A stretch of DNA of 64,000 bases from UBA4479 sp963974935 (lineage in GTDB: Bacteria; Pseudomonadota; Alphaproteobacteria; Rhodospirillales; Casp-alpha2). The translations under genes and the position numbers were made by a program. Of this stretch, positions 36,428 through 45,849 are shown piece after piece (the stretch's first letter is position 1; the number at the start of each line of letters is the position of its first letter). The notes beneath the pieces were generated by a model that was given only the letters and a program-made list of their open reading frames with translations, searched no databases and was not told the DNA's origin. Location: contig CAXBEV010000001.1 of the NCBI GenBank assembly GCA_963974935.1, positions 372,001-436,000 of the forward strand. Direction: 5' to 3'.

Positions 36428-36711
36428 TTACCGGCTCCGGTATCGAGAACCTTAGGCAGCGGTTCGCCGGGGGCGGCGGTGCCGGCAATCTCGTGGGTCG
36501 TGACGTGGCGGCGGACGGCCAGAAAGCGACGGCAGCCGGCGGTGTGTTGCCACAACTCGTCATGCCAGCCGCTTGGGTTATCGCGCAGATAGACATAGTC
36601 AAAGAATGCCTTTTCGTCGCCGTCGTCGGGACGTTTGACGTTGGCATCGCCTTCGTAGGTGAATTCCATTTGCGCGCGTTTACCGCACCAAGGACAGGTG
36701 ATCTCAAGCAT
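36424..36711 (-). CDS. soxD: Sarcosine oxidase delta subunit
   Basis: This 95-aa zinc-binding small subunit starts MLEITCPWCGKRAQMEF, with Cys6 and Cys9 of the zinc site. The remaining ligands are His and Cys in LWQHTAGCRRFLAV. The segment EKAFFDYVYLRDNPSGWHDE is highly characteristic of SoxD. It lies between soxB (9 bp) and soxA (4-bp overlap). Confidence 0.95.
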   Translation of the reverse strand: MLEITCPWCGKRAQMEFTYEGDANVKRPDDGDEKAFFDYVYLRDNPSGWHDELWQHTAGCRRFLAVRRHVTTHEIAGTAAPGEPLPKVLDTGAGK

Positions 36712-36720
36712 AAGGTTGCC

Positions 36721-37977
36721 TCAATGCAGCTTGGGGACGGGGCCGACGCCGACTTCGTCCAGAACGGCGCCGGTCTCGAAACGATTTAAAGACAACGCTT
36801 CGTTGGTCGGGTGCGGACGGTCCTGGGCGATGGTGTGCGCGAACACATAGCCGGACCCCGGCGTTGCCTTGAAGCCGCCGTAACACCAGCCGCCGTTGAT
36901 ATAGAAATTCGGGATCGGCGTTTTCGAAATGATCGGGCTGCCGTCCATGGTCATATCCATGATGCCGCCCCATGACCGCATCAGCCGCAATCTGGAAAAC
37001 GCTGGGAATAGGGTCAGGATGTTCTGCACCACTTGTTCGAGCCTGGGGAAGTTGCCGCGTTGCGCATAGGAATTATAGAAATCGAGGTCGCCGCCGAACA
37101 CCAATTCGCCCTTGTCGGACTGACTGATGTACATGTGTCCGGACCCCGACGTCACCACAGTGTCCAGGCATGGCTTGATCGGTTCGGACACCATCGCTTG
37201 CAGCACGTGACTTTCAATCGGCAGCCGTAGGCCCGCCATCTCGGCAACCTTGGAGGTGTGACCCGCCACCGCGATGCCGACCTTGCCGGCATCGATCCGC
37301 CCGCGTGTGGTCTCGATGCCGCTGATACGTTCGCCGTCAAAGATAAAGCCGGTGACTTCGCAATTTTGAATAATATCGACGCCAAGGGCATCTGCGCCTC
37401 GGGCATAGCCCCAGGCGACCGCGTCATGGCGCGCCGTGCCGCCACGCTGCTGGATTAGTCCGCCCAGCACCGGGAAACGACCGCCGCCGGTCAAGTCCAA
37501 TAGCGGCACACGCTGCTTGATCTCTGCCGGCGTCAGCCATTTTGAATCGATGCCGTTAAAGCGCATTGCGTTGCCGCGCCGCTGTGCTGCATCGATGGCG
37601 CCGTCGTTGTGCACCAAATTGATGACGCCGCGTTGCGAGAACATGACGTTGTAGTTGAGGTCTTGGCTCATGCCTTCCCACAGCTTCAACGACAACTCAT
37701 AAAAATGCGCGTTGCCTTCAAGCCGATAGTTGGAGCGCACAATCGTCGTGTTGCGACCGGTGTTACCGCCGCCGAGCCAGCCTTTTTCGATCACCGCAAC
37801 GTTGGTGATGCCATGTTCCTTGGCCAGGTAATACGCCGTCGCCAAGCCGTGTCCGCCACCGCCGACAATGATCACATCGTAGTGCGGTTTCGGGTCTGGC
37901 GAGCGCCAAACCTCGGTCCAGTTCTTGTGGCCCGTCAGCGCATTGCGGGCGAGGGAAAATATTGAATAACGGGTCAC
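36721..37977 (-). CDS. soxB: Sarcosine oxidase beta subunit
   Basis: This flavin subunit is about 418 aa from the GTG at 37977. I chose that start because GGAGG precedes it and the protein then begins with the family-typical TRYSIFSLARNALTGHKNW. The frame is open to an ATG at 38034, which would add an atypical leader. The FAD loop is DVIIVGGGGHGLATAYYLA, followed by GWLGGGNTGRNTTIVRSNYR, and the covalent flavin-site region lies in the first half. It is the first gene of the sox operon and is divergent from the LysR gene. Confidence 0.94.
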   Translation of the reverse strand: MTRYSIFSLARNALTGHKNWTEVWRSPDPKPHYDVIIVGGGGHGLATAYYLAKEHGITNVAVIEKGWLGGGNTGRNTTIVRSNYRLEGNAHFYELSLKLWEGMSQDLNYNVMFSQRGVINLVHNDGAIDAAQRRGNAMRFNGIDSKWLTPAEIKQRVPLLDLTGGGRFPVLGGLIQQRGGTARHDAVAWGYARGADALGVDIIQNCEVTGFIFDGERISGIETTRGRIDAGKVGIAVAGHTSKVAEMAGLRLPIESHVLQAMVSEPIKPCLDTVVTSGSGHMYISQSDKGELVFGGDLDFYNSYAQRGNFPRLEQVVQNILTLFPAFSRLRLMRSWGGIMDMTMDGSPIISKTPIPNFYINGGWCYGGFKATPGSGYVFAHTIAQDRPHPTNEALSLNRFETGAVLDEVGVGPVPKLH

Positions 37978-38109
37978 GGCGGCCTCCAACAGATGGGTGA
38001 CTTTAAACAGGCTTTGCCGGAGGCGGGAATGCATTAATGAAAATAACTTTAGACATTAACAATATTACTTATGATGATTGTGCATGTGGGCAGTTTTGGG
38101 TGCACGGCC

Positions 38110-39078
38110 ATGGTGAAATCAGGGATCGACGACGATATCGATATGCGTGCGCTGAAGGCGTTTCTAGCTGTGTTGGATCACGGTGGTATGACGGCGGCGG
38201 CGGGCGCACTTGGTCTGACTCAGTCGGCGGTCAGTCAGGCGGTGGCACGGCTAGAAAAATCATTGGACGTAGACCTGATCGATCGCGACCGCCGTCCGCC
38301 GGTGGCGACGGCGGCGGGCGAAGAACTGGCGGAACGCGCACGCCGTGTGCTCGCTGATTTTTCAGAATTGGCCGACGGCCTCAGGCACGCCGGCAATCAG
38401 GCGCGCCCCCGGGTGCGTTTAGGTTTGATCGATTCCGTTGCCGGGACCATCGGTGCACCGCTGATCCGGGCGATCCGGGACGATGTGCGCGAAGTGTCAG
38501 TGTGGTCGGGAATTTCGCCGACGCTTGGGCGTGACCTTGCCGCGGGCAGGCTGGATTTGATCGTCAGTTCAAACCCGTCGATGGCGGCGGGGCACAAACC
38601 GAAGCGGCTGCTGCGGGAACCGTTTATCGCCGTGTTGCCGAAGGCGCTTCGCCACCGCCCTGAAATTGTCGACCCGATCCGCATGGCCGAGCGATTACCG
38701 CTGGTACGCTACAGCGTGCGTTCGGTGATCGGTGAGGACATCGAACGCGAACTCGCAACCCGAGGCCGGGTGCCGCCTCGGGTGTTTGAATTCGACGGCA
38801 CCGATGGGGTGTTCGCGATGGTTGCCGAAGGCCTGGGTTGGGCCGTGACGACACCTTTGTGCCTGGTGCATGGGCAGATGTACGCGGACGATCTGGTGGC
38901 GGTGCCGCTATCAGGTCCTGTGGTGTCGCGGGAGATTTATTTGCTCGCAGCGAACGTGGTCGGTGCAGGCTTGGCGGCGAACGTGCGCCGTGCGGCGATA
39001 GCGCTTTTGACGGCGCGGGTCGCTGGCGACGTCACCCGCTTGGCCCCTGACGCCGTCCGCCATATCAGGGTCGGCTGA
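38110..39078 (+). CDS. LysR-family regulator divergent from soxBDAG
   Basis: This protein of about 322 aa has an N-terminal winged helix-turn-helix (MRALKAFLAVLDHGGMTAAA, then LGLTQSAVSQAVARLEKSLD) and a C-terminal periplasmic-binding-protein-like sensor domain. The ATG at 38110 was preferred to the upstream 38071 start because it places the HTH close to the N-terminus. The 132-bp gap to soxB is AT-rich and is the likely shared operator. It presumably responds to sarcosine or a related methylamine and controls soxBDAG. Confidence 0.9.
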   Translation: MVKSGIDDDIDMRALKAFLAVLDHGGMTAAAGALGLTQSAVSQAVARLEKSLDVDLIDRDRRPPVATAAGEELAERARRVLADFSELADGLRHAGNQARPRVRLGLIDSVAGTIGAPLIRAIRDDVREVSVWSGISPTLGRDLAAGRLDLIVSSNPSMAAGHKPKRLLREPFIAVLPKALRHRPEIVDPIRMAERLPLVRYSVRSVIGEDIERELATRGRVPPRVFEFDGTDGVFAMVAEGLGWAVTTPLCLVHGQMYADDLVAVPLSGPVVSREIYLLAANVVGAGLAANVRRAAIALLTARVAGDVTRLAPDAVRHIRVG

Positions 39079-39086
39079 AAGAAGAA

Positions 39087-39121
39087 GGGGACCGCCCCCA
39101 GAGCGTATGTGGGCGATCCCC
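39087..39121 (+). terminator. Hairpin after the LysR gene
   Basis: Arms ggggaccgccc (39087-39097) and gggcgatcccc (39111-39121) pair with one c/a mismatch. It follows the LysR stop by few bases and is a likely terminator, although no T-run follows. Confidence 0.5.
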
Positions 39122-39298
39122 TCAAGGTGATCGGTGGAGAGATGGAGAAACGAAGTGCGGGGCACATCCGTTATCCATGCTGAGTATCCGCATCTGATGT
39201 GGCGACTTCGCGGTGCAAATGCGGCAAAACCTGGGTCATTTAAGGGCGCCGGTCCGGAAAGGCTGGAGCGGACACATGGGATCGGGCAGTCTTGGTGT

Positions 39299-40051
39299 AT
39301 GCGTATTTTTACCGTCCTGCTTATCGTTTTGTCGATCATCCAGACCGCGCCCGTGCGGGCCGACGACCCTGTCAGCAATGCGGAACTTTTAAAAAGTTTC
39401 GATCTGATCGCTTTTGGTAACGAATATACCGGCAAACGCTATGACATCGTCCGGAAATGGGCGAAGCCGGTGTTGATGGGCCTCCAGGGTAAAGATTATC
39501 CGCCATATCTTGAAACGTTTATCGAAGATGTGGCGCGTGATTTGCGCGAGACGACGGGGCATCAGATCGAGTTGTATTATTCGTTTACGAAACAAAAACA
39601 AAAGCGCCTCGAGCCGAACTTTGACCGCAACAAGGTCAACGTGATTTTGTATTACCTGCCGGACGACGAGATCCCGGCGGCGGTGGCGAAATACTGGAAA
39701 GGCGATCAGGAACGCGTGCGCTGGATGGTTGCTAACTCGACGTGCTTTGCGAATTACTTCACCAAAAAGGGCGAAATCGTGGCCGCCGTTGTGGTGTTTC
39801 CGTCACGCCATCCCGAAAGCTATCACCGTGCCTGCGCGGTTGAAGAGATCACGCAGATCTTGGGCCTGCCAAACGATTCCGACTATGTGAAAAACTCAAT
39901 CTTTAACGACACCAGCCGCTATTTTGAGCTAACCGAGCATGACCGCTGGTTGCTGCGCGCGTTGTATCAGCCTGAGATCACACCGGGCATGGCGCGGAAC
40001 GATGCGCTTAGGGCAGCGCTTTCGTTTTGGCAGCGCGCCCGCCCACAATAG
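39299..40051 (+). CDS. Exported DUF2927 family protein
   Basis: This 250-aa protein has a signal peptide (MRIFTVLLIVLSIIQTAPVR, cleavage near VRA-DD). The rest matches DUF2927, a family of secreted proteins, with VIFYLPDDE-like NVILYYLPDDEIPA, then RACAVEEITQILGLPNDSD and FNDTSRYFELTEHDRWLLRA. The family has a metzincin-like look, but no complete HExxH is visible. The ATG at 39299 is chosen because it starts directly with the signal peptide. Its 3' end overlaps the convergent EamA gene by 44 bp. Confidence 0.82.
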   Translation: MRIFTVLLIVLSIIQTAPVRADDPVSNAELLKSFDLIAFGNEYTGKRYDIVRKWAKPVLMGLQGKDYPPYLETFIEDVARDLRETTGHQIELYYSFTKQKQKRLEPNFDRNKVNVILYYLPDDEIPAAVAKYWKGDQERVRWMVANSTCFANYFTKKGEIVAAVVVFPSRHPESYHRACAVEEITQILGLPNDSDYVKNSIFNDTSRYFELTEHDRWLLRALYQPEITPGMARNDALRAALSFWQRARPQ

Positions 40052-40934
40052 CCATGGTCACGCCGATGACCACGGCGGCGAAGCTTGCGGCGTGATATGT
40101 GTGCAGTTGCTCGTTCAAGAAAACCACACCCAATAAAATCCCCAACGGCGGCACTAAATGCGAGGCCAAACCGGCTTTGGTCGGGCCGACAACCGAGATT
40201 GCATGGTTGTAAAAATAGTACGCCAGCAATGTTGGGAAGATCAGAATGTAGCCGATTGCCCACCATGCTTCTGTGGTCATCGGGATAACCTCACCGTTGG
40301 CCGCTTCCATGATCCACAGCGGCAGCGTGACGACGCCGGCGATGGCCATGCCGGCCGCCAGCAACGTGTTGGCGTGCATTTCTGTGGGCTTCATGCGGAT
40401 CGCCACGGTGTACATCGACCACGCGGTAAAACCGGCCAAGATTAAAAAGTCGCCGGGTACGAAATCGACGGCGGCCAGGTTTTCCGGATGACCTTTGGCG
40501 ATGATCAACGAGACCCCGAACATGGAAATTCCAATGCCGATGATCTGCCAAATACGTACGCGGTCGCGCAAAAACAGCCATGCCAGCACCGGCACCATGG
40601 CCGGCACTAAGGCTTGAATGATGCTGGTGTTGGTCACCGTCGTCGTTTTAAGGCCAGCGTACAGGAACATCGGAAACAGTGTCGGGCCGATCAGGCTGGT
40701 CATCAGCACATAGCGCCAGTGCTTTATCACCAGCCAGCGTTCGGCCCACACGCGGCGATGTACAAATAACATGAACAGCACAAACGCTGCCAGCCAACGC
40801 AGGCTGACCAGTGAAAACGTCGGAATTTCATTGGCAATGATGCGACCGACCACGCTGTGGCCGGCCCAAAACAGTGGTGTCACGATGAGCATTGCGATGG
40901 CCAGGCCGACGCGGCCGGACCCGGTTTCGCTCAC
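40008..40934 (-). CDS. EamA/DMT-family membrane exporter
   Basis: This 308-aa protein has ten hydrophobic segments in two EamA repeats, with TPLFWAGHSVVGRIIANEIP and VSLRWLAAFVLFM in the first and ILAGFTAWSMYTVAIRMKPT starting the second. The C-terminal segment GVVFLNEQLHTYHAASFAAV is the usual repeat-2 end. Substrates of this family are metabolites such as amino acids or purines and cannot be read from sequence. It overlaps the upstream hydrolase gene by 4 bp. Confidence 0.9.
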   Translation of the reverse strand: MSETGSGRVGLAIAMLIVTPLFWAGHSVVGRIIANEIPTFSLVSLRWLAAFVLFMLFVHRRVWAERWLVIKHWRYVLMTSLIGPTLFPMFLYAGLKTTTVTNTSIIQALVPAMVPVLAWLFLRDRVRIWQIIGIGISMFGVSLIIAKGHPENLAAVDFVPGDFLILAGFTAWSMYTVAIRMKPTEMHANTLLAAGMAIAGVVTLPLWIMEAANGEVIPMTTEAWWAIGYILIFPTLLAYYFYNHAISVVGPTKAGLASHLVPPLGILLGVVFLNEQLHTYHAASFAAVVIGVTMAIVGGRAAKTKALP

Positions 40935-41629
40935 GTTACGGTTACGCGGATGCTCGATAAGCCTTCGACATGACCATCCAAAACGTCGCCTTTAACGATC
41001 GGGCCTACGCCCGCAGGTGTGCCGGTGAAAATCAGGTCGCCCGGCTGCAGGGTAAATAGTTCGGAAAGGTACGAAATTATTTCCGGGATTTTCCAGATCA
41101 GTTCGTTGAGGTTGCCGTCCTGGCGACGTTCCCCGTTTACATCCAAGCGGATATGACCTTCGGCCATGTGACCGGATTCACCGATCGGATGGATCATGCC
41201 GATAGGGCCTGAGTGATCGAAAGACTTGCCGATTTCCCATGGCCGACCGGCCTTTTTGGCGACGCCTTGAAGGTCCCGGCGGGTGAAGTCGATGCCGACC
41301 GCATAGCCCCACACGTGATCGAAAGCGTTTTCGACCGAGATGTCATTTCCGCCCTTGCCAAGCGCCACCACCAATTCGATCTCGTGGTGCACGTCCGACG
41401 TTTTTTGCGGATAAGGAAATTCCGCTCCATCGGGTGCCGGTGCGAACAAAAGGGCACTGGTGTGTTTTTCAAAAAAGAACGGCGCCTCGCGGTCCGGGTC
41501 ATGACCCATTTCGATGGCGTGTTCGGCGTAGTTCCGGCCAACGCAAAAAACGCGGTGGACCGGAAAGCTGTCGTCCGAACCGGCCACCGGAATGGCGATA
41601 GGCTCGGGAGCTTTAATGACATTTACCAT
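40931..41629 (-). CDS. Fumarylacetoacetate hydrolase family protein (fumarylpyruvate hydrolase-like)
   Basis: This 232-aa enzyme has VFCVGRNYAEHAIEMGHDPD near the start, the metal-binding EIELVVALGKGG, and the catalytic-core GYAVGIDFTRRDLQ and FTGTPAGVGPI. It cleaves or decarboxylates 2,4-dioxo acids, as in aromatic or homoprotocatechuate breakdown. The metal ligands of the family (Glu in HHEIEL and Asp in GIDFTRRD) are present. It is coupled to the EamA gene by a 4-bp overlap. Confidence 0.9.
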   Translation of the reverse strand: MVNVIKAPEPIAIPVAGSDDSFPVHRVFCVGRNYAEHAIEMGHDPDREAPFFFEKHTSALLFAPAPDGAEFPYPQKTSDVHHEIELVVALGKGGNDISVENAFDHVWGYAVGIDFTRRDLQGVAKKAGRPWEIGKSFDHSGPIGMIHPIGESGHMAEGHIRLDVNGERRQDGNLNELIWKIPEIISYLSELFTLQPGDLIFTGTPAGVGPIVKGDVLDGHVEGLSSIRVTVT

Positions 41630-41777
41630 AGGGTTGTTATCTTATTTGGAGACGGCTTCGTCAACGCTTCTCGATAATTGGCGCCATCACTTTAAAGGGA
41701 TTGGTTGCTGGACGCTCCGCCTTTGATCCTTCATTCTGCCGACAAATCATAATTTTGAAGCTCAAGAGGAACGAATC

Positions 41778-42776
41778 ATGTCTTTTCGTACGCCCTATCT
41801 GATGTTTCTTGGCGATGCGCCGGATGAACTTGCTGCCAAAACCGCGATTGGTGTCTGCGACTGGCGCCCGGAATGGTGCGTCGGACAAATGCGCTTGGAC
41901 GGCTGTAAAGCTGACCTGAAGCTTCCCGACATGTCTGCCGCCGAGGCTGCCGAGGCCGGTTGCGGTACATTGATCGTCGGCATCGCCAACCGGGGCGGGA
42001 TCATTCCCGACAACTGGGTCGATCCGATCATCGCGTGTATCGAGAACGGCATGGATGTCGCCAGCGGTCTGCATCGTAAACTGTCGTCCAACCCGAAGAT
42101 CCGCGAAGCCGCGGAAAAACATGGCCGCACGCTGACCGATGTCCGCCATCCGACGCGCGACTTCGATGTCGCCAGCGGCAAAAAGCGCTCCGGTAAGCGG
42201 CTGCTCACCATCGGCACCGATGTGTCGGTCGGCAAGATGTACACGTCCTTGGCGATTTGGCGCGAGCTGGAAAAGCGCGGCATAAAGACGACCTTTGCCG
42301 CCACCGGTCAGACCGGCATTTTTATCGCCGGTGATGGTGTTTCCGTCGATGCGGTGATTGCCGACTTTATCGCCGGCTCTGCGGAATGGTTGTCACCCGA
42401 TGCAGATGCTGATCACTGGCATGTGGTCGAAGGCCAGGGGTCGCTGTATCATACGTCTTATGCCGGTGTGACGCTGGGCCTGATTCATGGTTCGCAGCCG
42501 GACGCGTTGGTGATCTGCCATGATGCGGCCCGCAAAACCGCGCGTGGCCTTGGCGACAAGTCGCTACCGAGCTTCGAAGACGTGATCGAGGCCGGCTTGT
42601 GGGCGGCCCGTAACGTCAATCCCGACGTGCAGGTGGTCGGTGTGTCGATCAACACCAAGAGCCTGGATCAAGCTGCGGCAGAAAAGCTGTTGAAAGAGAC
42701 CGAAGACCGGCTCGGTCTACCGACCGTTGATGCGATCCGTACCGGTGTCGCGCCTATCGTCGACAAGCTGGTTTAA
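41778..42776 (+). CDS. dgcN: D-glutamate N-acetyltransferase DgcN (DUF1611)
   Basis: This 332-aa DUF1611 protein has a P-loop-like GTDVSVGKMYTSLAIWREL near residue 152 and VEGQGSLYHTSYAGVTLGLI near residue 218. In marine bacteria DgcN works with DgcA to degrade D-glutamate through an N-acetylated intermediate. The gene start has AGAGGAACG before it, and dgcA follows after 2 bp. The pairing with the enolase-family gene strongly supports the assignment over other DUF1611 proteins. Confidence 0.87.
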   Translation: MSFRTPYLMFLGDAPDELAAKTAIGVCDWRPEWCVGQMRLDGCKADLKLPDMSAAEAAEAGCGTLIVGIANRGGIIPDNWVDPIIACIENGMDVASGLHRKLSSNPKIREAAEKHGRTLTDVRHPTRDFDVASGKKRSGKRLLTIGTDVSVGKMYTSLAIWRELEKRGIKTTFAATGQTGIFIAGDGVSVDAVIADFIAGSAEWLSPDADADHWHVVEGQGSLYHTSYAGVTLGLIHGSQPDALVICHDAARKTARGLGDKSLPSFEDVIEAGLWAARNVNPDVQVVGVSINTKSLDQAAAEKLLKETEDRLGLPTVDAIRTGVAPIVDKLV

Positions 42777-42778
42777 GG

Positions 42779-43762
42779 ATGTCCCGTCGCGTCGAAATAA
42801 GGGCTGAAAGCTTCCCACTCGCGCGCCCGTTCGCGATCTCACGCGGCGTAAAGACGGCCGCCGACGTCGTGGTCGTTGAAATCACCGAAGGCGACGTAAA
42901 GGGCTGGGCTGAGTGCGTGCCTTATCCGCGCTATGACGAAACCGTTGAAGGTGTGATCGCCGATATTGAAAAGGTGCGTGCCGCGCTCGAAGACGGTGCC
43001 GATACCACGGCAATCAACGAAATCATGAGGGCAGGTGCAGCCCGGAATGCGGTCGATTGTGCGCTCTGGGATTTTTATGCCAAGCGTGATGGTATTTCCG
43101 TTGCAGAGACCGCCGGGCTGGCGCCGCTCAAATCCGAGATCACGGCTGAGACCATCGGTATGGGCACGCCCGATGAAATGGGTGCGCGCGCCGCTGAACT
43201 CAGCGCGGCGCCGTTGTTGAAGATTAAGATCAACGCCGAGGACATCGAAAAGCGCTTGGATGCGGTGCGTGCCGGTGCGCCGAACGCGCGGATCATCGTT
43301 GATCCGAACGAAGGTTGGGACGTCGCGCTACTAAGCGAGAAAGTCCGCTACCTGGCGGAGATCGGCGTCGAGATGTTGGAGCAGCCCGTGCCCGTTGGCC
43401 AAGACGGCGGCTTAGCTGCGTTGGATAGCCCGGTGCCGATCTGCGCCGATGAAAGCGTGCACACGGCTGACGGCTTGGAAGATTTGGTCAAGCGCTATGA
43501 CATGGTCAACATCAAGCTCGACAAGACCGGTGGCTTGACCGAGGCGCTCAAACTTCGCGCCCGCGCCGAAGCGCTGGGCTTTGAGATCATGGTCGGCTGC
43601 ATGGTCGGTTCGTCCTTGGCGATGGCACCCGCCGTGTTGGTGGCGCAGGGCGCCAAAATCGTCGATCTGGATGGGCCGTTGCTGTTGAAAGAAGACCGCA
43701 CGCCGGGCCTGAATTTCACGGATGGACGTATTCATCCGGCTGATCCGGAACTTTGGGGCTAA
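42779..43762 (+). CDS. dgcA: N-acetyl-D-glutamate racemase DgcA (enolase superfamily)
   Basis: This 327-aa protein resembles dipeptide epimerases. The acid-base lysine pair is in LLKIKINAED (KxK) and IKLDKTGGL, and the metal ligands are Asp in IIVDPNEGWD, Glu in MLEQPVPV and Asp in ICADESVHT. The N-terminal capping domain starts RVEIRAESFPLARPF. Following dgcN by 2 bp, it should act on N-acetyl-glutamate rather than on dipeptides. Confidence 0.88.
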   Translation: MSRRVEIRAESFPLARPFAISRGVKTAADVVVVEITEGDVKGWAECVPYPRYDETVEGVIADIEKVRAALEDGADTTAINEIMRAGAARNAVDCALWDFYAKRDGISVAETAGLAPLKSEITAETIGMGTPDEMGARAAELSAAPLLKIKINAEDIEKRLDAVRAGAPNARIIVDPNEGWDVALLSEKVRYLAEIGVEMLEQPVPVGQDGGLAALDSPVPICADESVHTADGLEDLVKRYDMVNIKLDKTGGLTEALKLRARAEALGFEIMVGCMVGSSLAMAPAVLVAQGAKIVDLDGPLLLKEDRTPGLNFTDGRIHPADPELWG

Positions 43763-43816
43763 GTTTTTGCTGCTCTAGGTCTTCCAATTTACGTATTGCG
43801 AGACTACGTTTCGCCG

Positions 43817-44752
43817 ATGCAGCCAATTATTGATATCCAGAACCTTGCAAAGACCTATGACGATGGCTTTCAGGCGCTGAAAGGCGTCGATCTTAGCATC
43901 GACAAAGGTGAAATTTTCGCCCTGCTGGGCCCGAACGGCGCCGGCAAGACGACGCTGATCAGCATCGTCTGCGGCATCGTCAACGCGACGGGCGGCAGCG
44001 TCACCATCGCCGGTCATGACATCGTCCGGGATTATCGGGAAACCCGGTCTATGATCGGCTTGGTCCCGCAAGAGCTGACCACCGATGCGTTCGAAACCGT
44101 TTGGGCAACGGTGACCTTCTCGCGTGGGCTGTTCGGCAAGCCGAAAGATCCGGCGCATATCGAAAAGGTACTTAGCCAATTATCCCTATGGGATAAAAAA
44201 GACAGCAAAATCATGACCCTTTCCGGGGGCATGAAGCGCCGCGTGCTGATTGCCAAGGCATTGTCGCACGAACCGCAGGTGTTGTTTTTGGATGAGCCCA
44301 CCGCCGGCGTCGACGTGGAGTTGCGTAAAGACATGTGGGAGGTCGTGCGCGGCCTGCGTGACAGCGGGGTCACCATCATTTTGACCACGCATTATATCGA
44401 AGAAGCCGAAATGATGGCGGACCGCGTCGGCGTCATTCGCGGCGGCGAGATCATTTTGGTCGAAGACAAAAAAGCGCTGATGCAGAAACTCGGTCAAAAG
44501 CAATTGCGCGTCTATTTGCAGGATAAGCAAAAAAGTGTGCCAAAAAAGTTGGTCGATGCGCACGGCCTTGAATTATCCGAGGACGGCTATTCGTTGATTT
44601 ATTCATATGATGTGCACGGCGCGCGCACTGGCATTACCGGCTTACTCGCCGACCTCAACGAGGCCGGCATCCGCTTCAAAGATATCGATACGTCCGAGCG
44701 ATCATTGGAAGATATATTCGTCACCCTTGTGCGCGAGGTGCAAAAGTCATGA
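43817..44752 (+). CDS. ABC-2 type transporter ATP-binding protein
   Basis: This protein of about 311 aa has Walker A LLGPNGAGKTTLISI, the Q-loop LVPQELTTDAFETVW, the signature TLSGGMKRRVLIAKAL, Walker B VLFLDEPTAGV and the switch His in TTHYIEEAEMMADR. It resembles YadG/NodI-type exporters. I chose the ATG at 43817; the frame is open to a TTG at 43796. A C-terminal tail of about 80 residues follows the ATPase core. It overlaps its permease partner by 4 bp. Confidence 0.94.
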   Translation: MQPIIDIQNLAKTYDDGFQALKGVDLSIDKGEIFALLGPNGAGKTTLISIVCGIVNATGGSVTIAGHDIVRDYRETRSMIGLVPQELTTDAFETVWATVTFSRGLFGKPKDPAHIEKVLSQLSLWDKKDSKIMTLSGGMKRRVLIAKALSHEPQVLFLDEPTAGVDVELRKDMWEVVRGLRDSGVTIILTTHYIEEAEMMADRVGVIRGGEIILVEDKKALMQKLGQKQLRVYLQDKQKSVPKKLVDAHGLELSEDGYSLIYSYDVHGARTGITGLLADLNEAGIRFKDIDTSERSLEDIFVTLVREVQKS

Positions 44753-45510
44753 ACCTGCGCGGTGTAAAAGCGATCTATATGTTTGAGATGGCGCGGACTT
44801 GGCGAACCATCGGCCAGAGTATTGTCTCGCCGGTATTGTCGACGTCGCTGTATTTTATCGTGTTCGGCGCGGCCATCGGATCCAGGATCGACCAGATCGA
44901 CGGCGTCGACTATGGCTCGTTCATCGTGCCGGGCCTGATCATGCTGTCGCTTCTGACGCAAAGCGTATCCAACGCATCGTTTGGGATATATTTTCCACGT
45001 TTTTCCGGCACCATTTATGAAATTCTCTCGGCCCCGGTGTCGTATATTGAAATCGTTATGGGCTACGTTGGCGCGGCAGCGACGAAATCGATTTTGCTCG
45101 GTATTATTATTTTGGCGACGGCAGGCTTCTTTGTTGACCTGCAGGTCGATCATCCGATTTGGATGTTTGGGTTCTTGGTGATGACGTCAGTGACGTTCGC
45201 GCTGTTGGGGTTCATCATCGGGATCTGGGCGGACGGGTTCGAAAAACTACAGATCGTCCCCTTGCTGGTGATCACGCCGTTGACGTTTTTGGGCGGTACG
45301 TTTTATTCGATCAGCATGCTGCCCGATATTTGGCAAAAAGTGAGTTTGTTGAATCCGGTTGTTTATTTGATCAGTGGCTTTCGTTGGAGTTTTTACGGCA
45401 AGGGCGATGTACATATCGCCGTCAGCGTCGGCATCGCCTTTTTGTTTTTGGCGCTCTGTATCGGCGCCATCGCGTACATCTTTAAGACCGGATATCGCCT
45501 TAAAGATTAG
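44749..45510 (+). CDS. ABC-2 type transporter permease
   Basis: This 253-aa protein has six hydrophobic segments and the ABC-2 signature around VTPLTFLGGTFYSISMLPD, followed by SLLNPVVYLISGFRW. It resembles YadH/NodJ. It forms an inner-membrane exporter with the preceding ATPase, to which it is translationally coupled. The substrate is unknown. Confidence 0.93.
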   Translation: MNLRGVKAIYMFEMARTWRTIGQSIVSPVLSTSLYFIVFGAAIGSRIDQIDGVDYGSFIVPGLIMLSLLTQSVSNASFGIYFPRFSGTIYEILSAPVSYIEIVMGYVGAAATKSILLGIIILATAGFFVDLQVDHPIWMFGFLVMTSVTFALLGFIIGIWADGFEKLQIVPLLVITPLTFLGGTFYSISMLPDIWQKVSLLNPVVYLISGFRWSFYGKGDVHIAVSVGIAFLFLALCIGAIAYIFKTGYRLKD

Positions 45511-45849
45511 GCGTGCGTGGATCTTTTATTTGAAGCGCGCGCGTATTTTTTGAATTTTTGTTAAATTAATGCATGTTGATTTTGATATTTAAAAAAACGA
45601 CTAATTTCAGTCATATATTGTGCCATTTACCCTGTTATTTTATCGTTTACTGCGTGCCTGATTTTTTTATGTTATTGACTTACTGGCGTTTTTAGCGCAC
45701 CTAATTACGGACGTCTTACATTCGTTTGGTGCTACCTAAAACGACCCGGTACGCCGATAGGCTTAGTTATCCCTGACAGTGTGAACGTTTACCGGACCCG
45801 CCACGACACGCGTCGGCAGGCCGGTCACATCGTGATTAAGGATACGAAT
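45511..45849 (+). promoter_or_regulatory. Long AT-rich leader upstream of the cold-shock gene
   Basis: This 339-bp stretch has no convincing protein gene. Its first two thirds are strikingly AT-rich with many T-runs, and its last third is GC-richer. A long untranslated leader with temperature-dependent folding is typical for cspA-type genes, so this is probably promoter plus 5' UTR. A TTGACT near 45675 could be a -35 element, but no clear -10 was found. Confidence 0.5.

Noticed and set aside
39134..39298. N-terminal extension of the DUF2927 protein
   Set aside because: A clean signal peptide starts at the ATG at 39299.
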